Origin: Plantago major | Taxonomy: Eukaryota > Streptophyta > Magnoliopsida > Lamiales > Plantaginaceae | DNA: 64,000 bases | Direction: 5' to 3' | Assembly: GCA_026545765.1 (NCBI GenBank) | Contig: CM048844.1 | Location: forward strand, 25,366,237 to 25,430,236 | Part shown: positions 32,101-43,185 of the stretch, one piece after another | Layout: each line of letters begins with the position of its first letter | Position numbering within the stretch: the stretch's first letter is position 1 | The notes under the pieces: generated by a model | Told to the model about the DNA's origin: nothing | Database searches by the model: none | The model's input: only the letters and a program-made list of their open reading frames with translations | Program-made: the position numbers and the translations under genes

Positions 32101-32199
32101 GGAGAAAGAAGAAGAAGAAGAAAGAACAAGAAGTTTCTCCATTGAATCTCCATTCTCCCTAGCTATTTCATCTCATTTTCTTATCTAGCTAGGAAAAAG

Positions 32200-32376
32200 G
32201 TAATTTTATCTTTCTCTTCCATTTACATTCTTTTATTCTTGTCATGCAGATCAATTCTTGATTCTATTGTGTTTTTTGTACAAGTTTGCCTATATGGCCT
32301 AATGAATGTTGAATGAAATGTTAATCTCTTGTGGTGATAGGTAAGGAGCAAGCTAGTTGATAATTCTACATTTCAG
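32200..32376 (+). other. 5'UTR intron of the RIC gene
   Basis: Donor AAAAAG|GTAATTTT at 32200 and acceptor CTACATTTCAG at 32376, eight bases before the start codon. The leader exon ends at 32199. An alternative acceptor is GTGATAG near 32340. Confidence 0.6.
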
Positions 32377-32384
32377 TTTCCAAA

Positions 32385-33967
32385 ATGGGGACCAAAATGA
32401 AGGGGATTTACAAAGGATTCAAGTATACTCTAGCGAATATCTTTGGTACATGCCCTATAGCTAAACTTTATTATCCTTCACCTATTGATCATGTCATATC
32501 ATTTAAAAGTTTTGTGTGTTGTTATGATTCATATTGATTTTTTGGACTAAAAAGGGAACTTTGTTCTTGTAGTTGTCAAGGAGGAACCTGAAATGGAGAT
32601 TGGATGTCCGACGGATGTTAAGCATGTCGCACATATTGGATGGGATGCATCTGGAAGTGCTCCAACTTGGGTATGCATCTTCCTATTATATTGTATCAGA
32701 TGTATCTGCATCTCAGCTGGATGCATAGATTTGTTGGATAATGTTACGCTTCGTCTATTGTTAATCAATCAATGGTATATATTTAGATGAACGAGTTCAA
32801 GACTGGGTCTAATTTCGCAGCAGCATCAATTGGTCATACTGGCTCTGCACTTTCTCCATGGTCTTCTCAAGGTTTGTTTTCAGCCTCTCTGTTCTGTATG
32901 TATATGTTCTCCTTTCCGTTGTTTTTAATCAGACTATAACTTTAACAATTGTAGACCATTTCTCTGGTATTTGTACTATTCTATTTCCCAAATGTTTAAA
33001 TTGTTCTGAATGAACCAAAGTACTTAATTACTTATGAATGCGTTGTGAATCAAGAATATTGAGGTGTCAACGGTTGAGTTTTCACCCGAAAATGATAGAT
33101 AAACCGTCCGTGAGTTGTACTAGTCCTAAGATCTTTACCTGGTGCCAGGAGAAAACATTGGCTAACATGTCATGAATTCATATGATCCTAGATGTTGTCT
33201 GAAATACGACCGTCTGTGCCACCACGAACTGTTTGTCATCCTTGAACACCTGAGTTCAGGACAGTAGGTTTCCATCAAGGAAAAAGAAAATGGAACTGAT
33301 TAGATTATCTACGAACATGTAGGCTAGAGACAAGTATGAATTCAAAATCTTCTACCTTTTCATTATTGGCCTGCCTACTAATAGAAGACTTAATTGCAAA
33401 TGGAAACAATGTTGAAATTAACTTGATTCTGTTAAAAAAAAAAAAACCTCTGTAGTCCCAATTTGTGTAAGATCAGCATGTGTCTCCTAAGACGCTAGTC
33501 TTATTTCTCATGCCGAGTAATTTTATCTATGGTGTCGTAATATGACAATGTTGTATTGTCAGCAACGCTTTCCAAAATCATTTGCTTGTTTAAGTGTTAG
33601 AAATATGTGAAAGCTTTAAATTCTTTCATCTGCAACACAAATTACTTTTGCTAGAGGACTATCTGAATATAACCCTTATGTCACATGTAACTTGCACAAT
33701 TGAATTCCGTTCCTCTCTCAAGTGTTTGTTTTACGAACAGATTTTGGAGCATCGATGAGACAGCAACAAGAAGGAGACATGTTCAAAGATATAGCACCGG
33801 CAGACATCCCTGCTATAAAGAAGAAGCAGCGGCGTAAGAAGACCAGGTCAACCTCCTCTCCGAAGTCTAGTTCCTCCTCCACAAGGTCCTCACGATCAGG
33901 AGCAAAGTCGAAATCACATTTTGTTGATGGCAATGCAAAACCAGCAATGGAAGTTGAAGTTGCATGA
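32385..33967 (+). CDS. RIC10: CRIB-domain ROP-interactive protein (RIC), four exons
   Basis: A 156-residue RIC protein, an effector that binds active ROP (plant Rho) GTPases through its CRIB motif and links them to actin or microtubules at the cell cortex. Exons: 32385-32445, 32573-32670, 32787-32871 and 33741-33967, all with GT..AG introns; phases join to one frame. It begins [14 protein letters not shown], the CRIB motif is at residues 30-45 ([16 protein letters not shown]), followed by [19 protein letters not shown] and a basic Ser/Lys-rich tail ([20 protein letters not shown]) that may aid membrane or nuclear targeting. This layout is that of the RIC9/10/11 group of Arabidopsis; the number in the symbol is by resemblance and not certain. 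Confidence 0.9.
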
Positions 33968-34280
33968 TACTTAAAAAGAGAGAAAAGCTAATGTCTAATG
34001 TTGTTGCAGTTTTTTTAAGTCCTCTTGTTGTACATGAAGTGTCTTCTACACTATATGGTATAGTGTGTGTGTTGTTTTTAGGATGTTTATTCCTTAGTTA
34101 GAATGTGAACCACTAATGTTTTATAAAGGTTAATCAGAAGGGTTTAATTAGATATATGCAAGTCAAAAATGTGTCTGGTGTTTTATGATGTAACAAAGAT
34201 TTGAAAAAAAAAACCGAAATTCTTTTTTTCTTATTTTGTTTTTTTAACCCTTCTTCCCTCTTGGATCAAGGTGTAGAGGG
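33968..34280. other. RIC 3' flank
   Basis: Likely 3'UTR of the RIC gene, T-rich, up to the solo LTR. No other feature seen. Confidence 0.5.
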
Positions 34281-34889
34281 TGTTGGGATAATTGGACTTT
34301 TGTCCATATGTGGAAAATTGGCATTTGTTTGGTCAACAATGGAACCTAGTAGTAACTGTGAAACATGAAGCATGCATGGTAACATTATTGAGAAATGAAG
34401 CAAGGAGAATTCAATATCAGTAAATGGACAATGTAGCAAGAAGAAAAATTGGTGCTGGCCAATTTAATGCTACTAGTTGAGTACTACATATGGAAGGAAA
34501 ATATGCATGGATATTGCATCATTGCTTACGTGAAGTAAGTAGAGGGTTGCCTATAAAAGTCCATCTCTTGTGTCATTTGGTAACACCACAAAGCTTCTAG
34601 CTTTCTCTCTACTTCCTCATTTGTATCTCTTATATTGGGTTGGGGTGTTAACTAGATAGTGTTGCTAGTGAAGGTTTTGTCGGGGTCGGTTTGGGGTGAG
34701 AAGAAGAATTGTGTAGTTGTAACAATTTTCTACATAGTGTATTTTCTTGTCTGGTCCCCCGTGGTTTTTCTCCTGATTTTGGAGTTTCCACGTTAAATAC
34801 TTGTGTCATTATTATTTCTCGTATTTGCTTTCAATTTCCACAATGAGTAGATTCTGGGGAAACGTATTTGCAGGGCCAAATACCCAACA
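34281..34889 (+). mobile_element. Solo LTR (609 bp)
   Basis: Begins TGTTGGGATAATTGG and ends AATACCCAACA, so the termini are TGTTGGG..CCCAACA. A 5-bp duplication GAGGG flanks it (34276-34280 and 34890-34894). A TATA box (CTATAAAAG, near 34552) and a downstream T-rich region give plus orientation. No internal domain is present. It resembles copia LTRs in its ends; the family is not identified. Confidence 0.9.
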
Positions 34890-34894
34890 GAGGG

Positions 34895-35537
34895 CCTTGT
34901 AAAGAGTTCACTTGTTAGTTTTGCAAATGCTAATCTTTTACAAATTCTTTGGCACTGTTGTTTTTACAACTGATTTGTTTTAAATGTGTGATATAATCAC
35001 ACCATCCCATTCCAGGAGTTGTTAAAGAGTATGCCGGATCTCTGAAGAAATGTGGTAACCTCTGAGTGAGACAATTTGAAGGAGATTATGGATGTGAAAA
35101 AAATATTACTCCTAAAACCTTAGTGGAAGAATAGTTCTTTCGGTTCCTTCCACGGTTCCACCATAATTTGGTCCGTTTTTCATCTGCCACTCATCTTTTA
35201 CCAGGTTGTTTTCCGTCCCAGAAACCTTGGAACGCTAACTAGCACTGTTTGTTATTTTCCCTCACATGTTCCTATAGCCTTCTTACCACAAGGCCGCTGA
35301 GGGAAGAAATCTAGATCTCATGTTACTTTTCAATTTGTTTCTCTATGAATTTAAACATGCATATGAGACTTTTAAGTACATTTTAGAATGTAATTATTGG
35401 AATATGTTATTTTTATTGGAGTATTAATATAAATAACTAGATTTCACATCTCTATATACAAATTTGAGCTTTTTAATGAGATGGAATTCTATCACTTTCT
35501 ACGGAAAAGAACTGAGTTTAGCATATGAGTCCTCCGT
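34895..35537. other. Intergenic, nothing recognised
   Basis: Ordinary AT-rich sequence with no gene or repeat signature that I can support. Confidence 0.4.
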
Positions 35538-36779
35538 CACTACTACAAAACCCATCTAATTAGACACTATTATTTGCCACACTTCAGTAGAAGCATCACT
35601 ATATCCGCCTATAGTGACACCTCGATATTTTCGGTGCTCTTTTTGAAATTACTACTAACTTAAGGGACTTATATGAAAATTAACATTCATTTAGAAATAT
35701 GAAAACACTGTAGAGACAGGCCATTTGAACAATAAAAGCATAAACATTGTTTTTGTCTAGTGATAATAGCATTCTCTTTTAGATCTAATTTTGGATTTCG
35801 GGGAGATCTAACTCAGTTTTATTAGGTTCAGATAATGTGGATAGCTCATGAACATGCATGTGTTGAGTGTTGGTGAGTATTTAGACAGCTTGAGCCTTGA
35901 TGCATGTATTGTGTTTTATTATCTGTGAACTAATTAACTGTTGGTCAAAAGGGTGAGCAAATCATAAATGATAGGCTTGATTGATTGCACTCTACTTTGA
36001 TGAATCAACAAAAGAGATTTGGTGAAGAAACAATTTTGACTCTTTCTGTTTTTTTTTCCCTGTTCAGGAGCTTATTTCGGGTCTTATGGCATTTGTCATC
36101 TCTTTCAGTCACTGTGTCGATTGGCTCAGAATCGTGAAGCTGCTAGGAAAGCAGGATGAGAAAGAGAGCATTTTCTGGATCACTCAGTTGTATATATACA
36201 ATGGTTCATCACCCTATTGAATGCTAGTTATAGAAACGTACTAGTGGACCTGTGGATTCTTTTAGTTGCTGATTTTGACGAACAATTTATGGCAATTGTA
36301 GAACATCATAACAAAAATTGATCATTATCATTTGGTGTGATAGTTTACATTTTTTGTGTTGGAATTGTTTGGAGCATGTTCTTGTTCATTTGGTACTATA
36401 TTTGGATATGGGGTGATTGAAATTAAAACCTGAACGTTGCTATTTTGATATGTAGTAGAAAAAAACCAAAGAATTTTTGTGACCCTTGAAAGGGTGACTA
36501 CAGAGAATTCTAGTAACACTGTTTATGAGCAGGTAATCAATTTTGGAGACTCAAAAAAGGGTGATTATATTTGCAGATGTTAAAACCGTCACAATATGCA
36601 GGGACTTATAGTCACCCACATGGAGACACTACAAAGTGTCACAATAGCCAGTGGCCCTATAGTTACTCCCACCTATGAGACTCTTTTCAAAAGCGTCACT
36701 ATAGCCAAAAGTGTCACTATGGGGGCCTATAGTGACGCTTTTTTGTGTCACTGAAACAAGTTTTTCTTGTACTTCAGTG
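35538..36779. mobile_element. CACTA-like non-autonomous element
   Basis: Left end CACTACTACAAAACC. The right end reads, on the complement, CACTGAAGTACAAGAAAAA. Subterminal words TATAGTGAC/GTCACTATA recur at both ends (35600-35630; 36590-36750), as in CACTA elements. The 3 bases outside do not match (CGT and TAC), so a target duplication is not shown and the exact ends could be off. It encloses an exon-like segment at 36068-36159. Confidence 0.6.
36068..36159 (+). pseudogene. Exon-like segment, possibly a captured last exon
   Basis: After a pyrimidine tract and acceptor (TTTTTTTTCCCTGTTCAG) an open frame reads AYFGSYGICHLFQSLCRLAQ then NREAARKAG and a TGA at 36157-36159. The composition looks like real protein, unlike the random ORFs around it. 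I cannot name the parent gene. It lies between CACTA-like ends, so gene-fragment capture is a reasonable reading; a leftover host gene is the alternative. Confidence 0.35.
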
Positions 36780-38978
36780 TACATGGGCTAGATGCCACGG
36801 GCTTCAAGTGAAATGTTATGTGACCATATCCAAGAGTGGGCTTGAACAAAAGTTTACTAGGCCTGCAGGGTGCCCATTTTGGAAGAAAGAAGTGATAGAG
36901 ATGGTTGATCCTGAATTCTGACATAGGATTCCATCCATGATCCATTTTGAAGAAGATACTACGTACTCTTGTGAAGTCTAGGGTACTGACTAGGCCTGAA
37001 GTCAGTGCCATTCAACTTGTTAAAAGGAATGTTCATTTGCCAAGAGACCTGTTCTAATTAAACCCAATAGATATCTTAGTATGTCATAACTTAACTGATG
37101 ATTTCAGAAATTAAAATTAATTGTGTTAAGAGCACCCATAATGTGCAGTCATTATATTGGATTGGAATTTGGAAATCGAGTTTTGGTATAGTCCTCCAAT
37201 CAGCAGCTGAAAAACTGTAGACTGGGCAGCAAATGGGCTTTGGACCCAACGTACAGTTTTTTTTTTCTTTATTACTTTTCAAATTAAAATTAGAAAGCAA
37301 CAAAAATAAAATGGCTTTTTTTATTGTAGTTGATTCAAAAGTTTTAGAAATAACATGTACTAGTGAGAGCCTAACTTTCTTAAATATAAGTAATATGGTG
37401 TTAAAAGAATATTGATAATGTTCTTTTTAGTCTCTTTCTAATGACGGAGATACATGATTTCTCCAATCAATAACCTTTAGCTCGTTGTGTAGTTCGCACT
37501 TGAAGTTCTGATCGTTCATGTATATGTTTAACCTCTTGATGATATCATTTTCTTTAAAAAAATCTAGTTTATTTCTCAAGGGATTAAATATATATTTCTG
37601 GCCTTTTTGTAATGATACAATTAATATTCCGTGCGTATGACTGAAAGGCTGAAACAAAGCAAGAAACGCTTTTAATTTAGCGTGATAAGTGATAACTCTA
37701 CCAGTGTCCTAATATTCCGACAGACCAAATTGAATTTGTCTGTTAAGGTTTCTTTAATAGTCCTAAAATTTTCCTAATACTTTTGGCCACTTGATAATTA
37801 AAGAGTTGCATTTTCCCATTTTATATGTTTGATAAATTAAAGATACATAAAAAAATGTATTGCCAACTTGGTTTTGTTCTCTTGACTCTTGACTTGAGTG
37901 GTCGATATAGTATATTTAAATGATAGTACTAATATTCATTTATGAATTAATGAAATAAAATGGCCTCTTGAACTAAATACTTTCTTTTAGAAAAATGAAA
38001 GGCGCCTCCACTAGTGACAAACAAGAGAGTAGCTTTCATCTGAGCACGTAATAAATAGTATATGAAATCCAAAGCTTTAATTGTACAGTTGAGGTGTGGA
38101 AGATGATGAAATTAATGCCCCATATTATTACATTTACTACGTACATCACCATAGTCGATAGCTTCTCCATTATACAATTTAATGACACAAATAAATCTTA
38201 TGGCATGCATGTTTGACATCCTTACATCAATACCTTAATGTTAAACATTAATTATGACCATAATTAATATGTCTCATATTATGATATGCATACGGGCGTA
38301 TTTTATATATTGCGTCACGCTATTAAATATAATGGCTAGCAACCCACTTTCATAATTAATAATCAGATTGCATAGTATGTATAGTAGTAGTAGTAGTCGG
38401 AGTAAATAGTAGTATAATTAATTGAATGTGATGTATATACTATACAATTCATTGTTTCTTGTTTCATTTCATCCAAAATTGACTAAACTTAGAAGGACAA
38501 AGAGAGACTTTCGTTTGTCCGATGGTCTCATTCTAGCCACGTACGCCTCGTTTTGTCTGTGCTAATCATTACGCGAACAAAATTAAAAAATCTGAATTGA
38601 ATTCTAATAGTTATAGTCTTATTATTATTATTAGAAGTATAAAGTTTTATTAGTAGCGACCAATTAGTACGTAGTATTCATCCGCCATTAATATTATAGT
38701 ATGTATGTTTAATATGTTCACTAATTAACGCAATTCATGTTTCCTTGATTTCTTATTCAATTACTAATAGTTCGATACACATGTAACCATGCAAAATTAA
38801 TCATGTGCTATTATTCTCGTAATAATAATTTATTCACAAGTGATATAAAATTCATCAATGATGAGATTTTGTGTTTTGGATTTAAAAGTGATAGATCAAC
38901 ACGGATTGAACCTTGACAAACAAGTGCCCTATTATATTGAATCGAAAGTCAGTCGATGTGCTATTGATTTATTGGAAA
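36780..38978. other. Intergenic, nothing recognised
   Basis: AT-rich, no gene. The short ORFs here have no protein-like character. A small GTAGTAGTAGTAG run lies at about 38384-38398. Confidence 0.4.
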
Positions 38979-39235
38979 CTAGAAATCGCGCAACACGTTA
39001 CGCGTGTTACTGCGTTATATTTTAAAGATTTTCTTTCTTTAATTAGAAATCATATTTATTTTCAAATATGATACATTATGTTCCTATATTTTTATAGAGT
39101 TTTATACATATTTTATCCAATTCTATCTTTTTGTTCACAATTAAAATAGAAAATAATTTTGCAAATGGAAACTAAAATTGGTTATTATAGAACTTTATAA
39201 AAAAGATTCTCTCATCAATAATAATAAAAATTAAA
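38979..39235 (-). mobile_element. Small Helitron-like element (3' end clear)
   Basis: On the minus strand the sequence ends AACACG-loop-CGTGTT, then GCGCGATTT, then CTAG followed by T: a 3' hairpin a few bases before CTAG, as in Helitrons. The 5' end is probably near 39235, where the minus strand reads ATTATTATTGATGAGAGAATC-like sequence typical of Helitron starts (21 bases, only broadly similar). It is too short to encode anything. Confidence 0.45.
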
Positions 39236-39291
39236 AATATACGCCCTAGTTGATGTTATATCTTTGCTCCGCCCAGTAGAAAAGTACTTCA

Positions 39292-39590
39292 TATACACTC
39301 CCTTCGTCCCGAATTCAATTTCCCACCTTCAGTTTTGGTCCGTCCCAAACCCAATTCTTCGCATTTCTAATTTGGAAAGTTTTATATCTCACTATCATTA
39401 TTATAATATTATCTCTCATACTTTATTCACTATCCTTTTTACTTTATTTACACTCTATCCTACTACTTGTTTCATTATATAAATTAAATGAACATTTCGA
39501 TTTAAAGTTCATTTGTAATCAAAGTTGGAAGTTGTTGACCCGAAAAAGTCAAAATGTGACACTTCAGGCGGGACAAAGGAAGTACTCTAT
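39292..39590. mobile_element. Stowaway-like MITE
   Basis: Left end ACACTCCCTTCGTCCCG and right end CGGGACAAAGGAAGTACTC are inverted copies with the CTCCCTCCGTCCC-type terminus of plant Stowaway elements, next to TA dinucleotides. The inside is AT-rich. A second right arm of the same kind (GTGGGACGGAGGGATA, about 39675-39690) follows, suggesting nested or truncated copies. Confidence 0.75.
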
Positions 39591-40044
39591 GCATTTTTTT
39601 TCCTAATTTATTCTCATCTCTCATATTATATTTATATTTTTCTTAAAATCTGTGTCCGAACAACATGAAGTTGAGTGTGGGACGGAGGGATATATCAAAT
39701 AAACAACGAGCCACGATACATCAATCAGGATTAACAAAAGGAAGATTAACAAAAGGAAGTGTATCCTGTCCACCGCGATTTTTTCTACCCTACAACATGT
39801 TGCACTACCTCTTAGTGCTTTAATATGTTGTACCGTACAACATTTAATGCATATGGTACAACCTTTAAAGCACCAGGAGGTAGTGCAGCATGCGATAGGG
39901 GAGAGGAAACCGTCCACCGCTATGGAAATCATGAGCTAGCATATGGCCTAATTTGTTACCTGACCTACAAACAAACTCAATACTAAGTTGTGTAAAATGA
40001 TGCAAAGCCAAAAGTCTAATTTCTTCCACAACTTTACTTGGTGC

Positions 40045-40745
40045 TTTCTACCGTCAGTCAATGTGTCGTCCTGACTAACGTCAGTCACCTATTTTGATTC
40101 ATTAGATTAAAATTTTAACGGTGGAGATCGAATAATCTGTTACCTTTCGCACTAAGTGTTGCCATGTGGTGTCGCTCGTGTCGCACAAGGTGTTGCGCTA
40201 CGTGTTGCTCTAACCGCCTACGTCGCTTTAAATTATTTAAATATATTTTAAAAAAATATTTTTGATCTATTAAAAAATTACATCTATTAAAAAATCAAAC
40301 AATTTTGAAATCAAAATTAAATCAAAACCAATAATCAAAATTAAATCACCTATCTTCTTCCCCACCACCACCACAACTCACCGGAAGCCGCCACGGAAGC
40401 TCCGATCTGGAGCTTCCATGGCGTGGAAGCTCCGGCAATGATTTTGGTGGTGGTGTGCGGTGTTTGTGGTGGGGAAGAAGATGGTGGGTGGTGGTGTTGG
40501 TGCCGGTGGTGGTGGGGATTGGGGAAGAAGATGGGTGGTGGGGAAGGAGAGTTAAAATTTTTTGAAGAAGTTAATAGTTTCAAAATAAATAAATAAATAA
40601 ATAGCGGTTGAAGACGATACAGAGCAATGGTTAAGGGCGACACAGAGCAACGGTTTAGGGCGATACAGAGCAACGGACACGTGTCAGATGTCTATTCATT
40701 GACTGATAATAGTCAGGGCAACACCTTGACTGACGGTAGAAATTC
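40045..40745. mobile_element. Non-autonomous element with inverted ends TTTCTACCGTCAGTCA
   Basis: The left end (40045: TTTCTACCGTCAGTCAATGT) is repeated inverted at the right end (about 40725-40745), with similarity reaching about 30 bp. Near the right end a unit GGGCGACACAGAGCAACGG-type is repeated three times (about 40625-40680), with related words at the left. The middle has GGTGGTGG-rich stretches near 40440-40540 that make a spurious ORF. The superfamily was not assigned. Confidence 0.55.
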
Positions 40746-41248
40746 ACAACAAAAGAGAAAGTATCTGCTTGCTTCATTAAATTGCAACAGCCCCTCAATA
40801 ATCACTTGCTCCAGATTGAGCCTCCCTCTAGCTGCCAATGATTCAGCCTGCTCGGGATCTTGAATACTATATTGGAAAGACTGAGTTTTACAAATTACAA
40901 GCAACAATGCAGTAGTACAGTCCTAAAAATCTCACGCAGGTTGTATACTCACTCTCCGTGAAGAATAAGAATAGGATACGAGACAAATCTGAGAGAAAGA
41001 GGGATAAACAGTTCTGTGAATCAACGGAGAAGATAGATCGGATCGACTTGGGGTTGCTGATCCCATGAAGGAGAGGATCGGATCGGATCCCTATACATTT
41101 CAGACCCGCCGTCATGCCATTGAATTGATCTTCTCAATCCACACCTCCTCGTATTCTCATGCCATTCAATCAGATCCAAAATCGAGAAGAATTATTAGAA
41201 TTTGATAATCTTATATGTGTTGTAGTATATATTAGATGGAATCTAATC
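40746..41248. other. Short region with an exon-like minus-strand segment
   Basis: At about 40750-40870 the minus strand reads YSIQDPEQAESLAARGRLNL and on to QVIIEGLLQFNEAS in one frame, which looks protein-like, but no splice-linked neighbour was found and the parent is unknown. The rest is non-coding flank of copia-2. Confidence 0.3.
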
Positions 41249-41417
41249 TGTTAGAATATGTATATATCTAGAATCCTAGTTAGATTAGACTTAGAATATA
41301 TTTCTTATTATCGATTCAATGATGAGTACATGTATTTATACAATGATAACTTGATCACCAAGTATACTAATCTAAGTCTAATCTAACTAGGATTCTAGAT
41401 ATATACATATTCTAACA
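41249..41417 (-). repeat. Copia-2 3' LTR with a 47-bp inverted duplication
   Basis: The first 47 bases (TGTTAGAATATGTATATATC onward) are the exact reverse complement of the last 47 bases (...CATATTCTAACA). The other LTR (45905-46044) has the same right end but starts TGTAAGATTATAAGAATATA instead. So the end of this LTR has been replaced by an inverted copy of its opposite end. The duplication TAATC directly abuts it, so the change predates or accompanied integration. Confidence 0.9.
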
Positions 41418-42582
41418 CACCCAAATGAAGCGGAGGCTTGCGAATGCTTAGACTGTCACGAAAATCATCAAAGAGAATCTTCGGAAGTCCCTTAGTAAAA
41501 ATGTCAGCAATCTGATAACGAGTGGGGACATGTAAGACTCGAACTTCACCTCTGGCAACCTTTTCGCGGACGAAGTGTATATCCATCTCTATGTGCTTCG
41601 TGCGTTGATGTTGGACTGGATTACCGGACAAGTAAATAGCACTAACATTGTCACAGTAAACGAGCGTTGCTTTATGAACCGGAAAGTGCAGTTCGAGAAG
41701 TAAATTGCGAAGCCAACAAGATTCAGAAACAACATTAGCAACACCGCGATATTCTGCTTCGGCACTGGAGCGAGAAAGAGTGGGTTGTCGCTTAGAAGAC
41801 CAAGAGATGAGATTATCACCAAGAAAAACACAATAACCGGAAGTGGATCGCCTAGTATCTGGACAACCACCCGTCACAAGATCCAGATAGGAAGTCAAGG
41901 TGTCCACTCGCGATTTATATAATTGCAATCCAAAGTCCTTGGTTCCTTGAATGTAGCGTATAATACGCTTGAGAGCATTCATATGATCAACCCGAGGATC
42001 GTGCATGTGAAGACACACCTGTTGAACCGCATAAGAGATATCTGGACGAGTGAATGTGAAGATACTGAAGAGCACCAGCAAGTTGACGATATGTGGTGGG
42101 ATCGTGAATGGAGGAGCATCCGAGGAGCCGAAGTTCGCTTTAGTGTCGACCGGTGTTTGCGATGGAGAGCAGGTTGACATGCCAGCTCTATCAAGAATCT
42201 CGTCTGCATATTGTTTCTGGGAGAGAAATAAACCGTCCTTGTTTCGAGTTACAGCGATACCCAAGAAGTAACTGAGAGGACCAAGGTCCTTCATAGCAAA
42301 TTCGGCACTTAAGAAGGCCATAATCGAGCTGCGAAGAGTGTCAGTGGATGCAGTGAGAATAATATCGTCAACATAGAGAAGAATATAGGCAATGTCAGAA
42401 CCACGCTGGTAGATAAACAATGAATGGTCAACTTTGCTATGAGAGAAACCAACAGTCGCAATATGGTCAGCAAAGCGCTGGTACCAAGCCCTAGGTGCTT
42501 GCTTCAATCCGTAGAGAGATTTCTTCAGTAAACAAACATGGTCAGGAAATCTCGAGTCTCGGAACCCCAAAGGCTGATGCAT
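41395..42582 (-). pseudogene. Copia-2 reverse transcriptase (main part) and RNase H
   Basis: One 395-codon frame with [36 protein letters not shown], the catalytic LLYVDDIILTAS, LGPLSYFLGIAVTRN, and RNase H motifs (CPDTRRSTSGYCVFLGD, SSAEAEYRGVANVV, VYCDNVSAIYLSGNP, RTKHIEMDIHFVREK, YQIADIFTKGLPK). The stop lies inside the LTR. The segment at SYLDLVTGG differs from the family's usual DxDW and may be damaged. The start of RT is separated by a broken region at about 42585-42830. Confidence 0.92.
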
Positions 42583-42584
42583 GT

Positions 42585-43185
42585 AGACGGTTTCTGTAAG
42601 GTTACCGTGAAGAAACGCATTCTTAACGTCAAGTTGGTGAATTGGCCAAGATCGAGATACTGCAATGCTAAGTACGGGCAGGTGGAATGACGAGAATGAT
42701 CATCATCATCACAATCAACACCTTGAGACGAGATCGACACTCACACAGACAAAGCCTAGCCTACCTCCAAAAAAAAAGACCTTTTTTTTTTTTTTATGAA
42801 AAAAAATCGAGGATAAATAATATTTGCATTCTGTGGCTTAGGAACTAACTCCCAAGTCTTATTATCAATAAGAGCATTATATTCATCAAGCATTGCGGAT
42901 TTCCAATTCGGGTCGGTTAAAGCATGGACGGGATTACGAGGAAGAGGTGAAAAATCGCAGGAGGAGGCAAAGTTAACGAAATTTGGACCATAGTATTTCG
43001 GATTCAATACGCGAGGCCGGGTGGAGGTAACGGTTGGCCTGGACTGGTCCAAACAGGTTTGGGAGGAGTGCATGCGCCAGTAGGGCGAATCCTGGAGGGT
43101 CTGCACGCTCAGGTGGAGCAGAACCGACTGGAGGGTCGGCACGCTCAGGTGGAGCAGAACCGGAAGGAGGGTCGTGTTGTGCAGA
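42585..43185 (-). pseudogene. Copia-2 RT start and integrase-RT spacer, broken
   Basis: The frame from 42756 contains HALTDPNWKSAMLDEY, ALIDNKTWELVPKP (the start of the RT domain) and then runs into A-runs and T-runs at about 42768-42810. Between 42600 and 42760 fragments of RT are seen in changing frames (GVDCD, then QLDVKNAFLHGN in another frame), with a GATGATGAT run. A deletion or several indels have removed part of the RT fingers. A repeat of about 50 bp (GGAGGGTCxGCACGCTCAGG at about 43092 and 43130) lies in the spacer. Confidence 0.75.

Noticed and set aside
40350-40673. Minus-strand ORF rich in Pro/His/Ser
   Set aside because: Made by GGTGGTGG-type low-complexity DNA inside a non-autonomous element.
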